This document shows, one piece after another, positions 62,930 through 64,000 of a stretch of DNA of 64,000 nt. Positions within the stretch are counted from its first letter, which is position 1. Every line of letters begins with the position of its first letter. The stretch comes from Callaeas wilsoni (Eukaryota > Chordata > Aves > Passeriformes > Callaeidae), in contig VWPU01005268.1 in assembly GCA_013398955.1 (NCBI GenBank), forward strand, positions 62,001 to 126,000, in the 5' to 3' direction. A program made the position numbers and the translations under genes. The notes below the pieces were generated by a model. It did not search any database, was not told the DNA's origin, and saw nothing but the letters and a program-made list of their open reading frames with translations.

Positions 62930-63175
62930 ATGCCAGGGAGTGACAGAACCCATCCAGTTTGGTCTTCTGTCTTATGGGAAGTTCTAGAATACCCTGAGAG
63001 GCGGTTTTCCAAGCCATTCCTTAAAAAAGAAGCCTCCCCTGCTTCCATAGTAGCTACAGGTTGTGTATTCCAGCACTTTAGAACCGATACAGTCAGAACA
63101 TGGCTCCTAATATCTACTTTGGTAATTTTCACTGCTCGTTGAACTGATTTCTTTAGGTCTTTCTCCCAGTGGACA
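62930..63175 (-). mobile_element. Eroded ancient CR1 LINE fragment, minus strand
   Basis: The plus strand reads the reversed old-CR1 3' region: 'ccatccagtttggtcttctg' near 62949, 'tcttatgggaagttctagaa' near 62968, 'gaagcctcccctgcttccat' near 63029, 'agtcagaacatggctcctaa' near 63090, 'tctactttggtaattttcac' near 63112 and 'gtctttctcccagtggacat' near 63157. These correspond to the blocks that, reversed, run through 'aggaagcatttcctgatgtctaacct' and the upstream reverse-transcriptase end. No reading frame survives. Limits are uncertain. Confidence 0.68.
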
Positions 63176-64000
63176 TGAAGAACAATTAAACACTGTGCTC
63201 TTGATTATAACTTTTCACTCACTAGATTTTTCTTTTCTTTTTTTTTTTTTTTTAGTATATTCTCCTTAACATGCAACAAAAGCAACATTTTCAGAAGCAT
63301 ATAATGCCAGGTAGGACTTCTACACATCCTCTTGCCCCTGGGCCAGATAATCAACCAGTTTCTGCTTTTTCCACAAATTTAACTCTAGGACAATTTCTGC
63401 CTTGACAAACAGTTTTGACCTCTCCACATTTCCACTGGGGTTTCACAGGTAGAAATCAGGGCAGAATTTATCCCCATGAGTTTCTGGATTAATGCCTTGG
63501 TAAGGGAAGGGGAAAAGGCAAAATTAATTCTCTTTGTTACTGCTAACACTATTCCTCAGGGATAGTCAGCCCCAAGACATTGATCTTTGTTCAAAGCAAG
63601 CACACTTGCATACTCAGTTCACATTTGCAGCACAGCTTCTACAAGCCAATATCTGCATCAAAAAAAAAGAGGCTTAAACTCATGAGAATCTACATTTTGT
63701 CAGAGGAACAGGAACTGGGAATGGACTCAAATCCCATCTTAGACATGATATTCTAGCTAAAACAGCAAGTTATAGGAGGAAGGGACAAATCCCAAATCCA
63801 TCAAGAATCCTGAGGATTCTTGGAGTGTAAAGAACATGGTAGTGTAGCTTGTTGTTGCTTCAAAACTCTTCCTTCATCTAAAAGCAGGGCTGTGATGGAC
63901 GAAGCCCTTCCCAGCCCTGACATCCTGACGTTGCACATGCAGCCTGCACTCTGGGATGCCAGCTTACTGTGTCACATTGGCTTGGGTTCTGCCTGTTCCT
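63176..64000. other. Intergenic or intronic DNA; T run
   Basis: No gene recognised. An uninterrupted T run of about 18 lies at 63238-63255 and an A run at 63660-63668. The sequence ends without a visible exon. Confidence 0.5.

Noticed and set aside
1..64000. Search for endogenous retrovirus, bacterial operon, phage or CRISPR features
   Set aside because: No LTR pair, polymerase motif, regular spaced direct repeats or gene clusters were seen.

Overview
This window looks like bird nuclear DNA. It is AT-rich, has no operon-like gene packing, and every reading frame is broken by stops within about 130 codons. The best organism marker is the repeat content. Six fragments match chicken repeat 1 (CR1) LINEs, and some carry the CR1 3' end in which ATTCTATG-like octamers follow a conserved 'ccttccaac' block. 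There are also tRNA-derived MIR-like SINE fragments, other old amniote repeats and one pogo/Tigger-type inverted-repeat element. Low repeat density with CR1 as the only abundant family is typical of avian genomes. The species cannot be told from this window.

Layout. 1-12.4 kb is gene-poor, with a CR1 tail (1.64-1.87 kb), an old amniote repeat (5.0 kb), the Tigger-like element (6.47-6.67 kb) and a long, eroded CR1 (about 8.78-9.76 kb). 12.4-12.9 kb has three exact TTATGCAAA sites and looks like a non-coding regulatory element. 13.5 and 16.4-16.8 kb hold two more CR1 fragments. 19.74-20.42 kb is unique sequence dense in homeodomain and TALE motifs, a second enhancer candidate. 20-43 kb is mostly plain intergenic or intronic sequence with MIR-like fragments and a few exon-like segments of uncertain status. 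43.92-44.20 kb is the only CpG island, with a five-copy 10-bp tandem repeat at its core, and is the best promoter candidate. 44-55 kb holds a MIR-like fragment, T-rich tracts and a 44-bp alternating pyrimidine-purine tract. 55.65-56.52 kb is a pair of CR1 copies facing head to head. 59.8-60.2 kb has the best protein-coding candidate: a possible last exon on the minus strand with a splice acceptor beside a (TG)n repeat, a hydrophobic segment, a stop codon and a polyadenylation signal. 62.31 kb has a perfect 26-bp palindrome, and 62.9-63.2 kb another eroded CR1.

I could not assign any gene name. The window is best read as a gene desert, or as introns plus flanks of one or more large genes, with one orphan CpG-island promoter and one possible terminal exon. 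I saw no rRNA, tRNA, CRISPR, phage or bacterial feature. I found no new enzymatic or defence system. The most useful leads are the candidate exon, the orphan CpG island, the two enhancer-like stretches and the structured DNA (palindrome and alternating tract).
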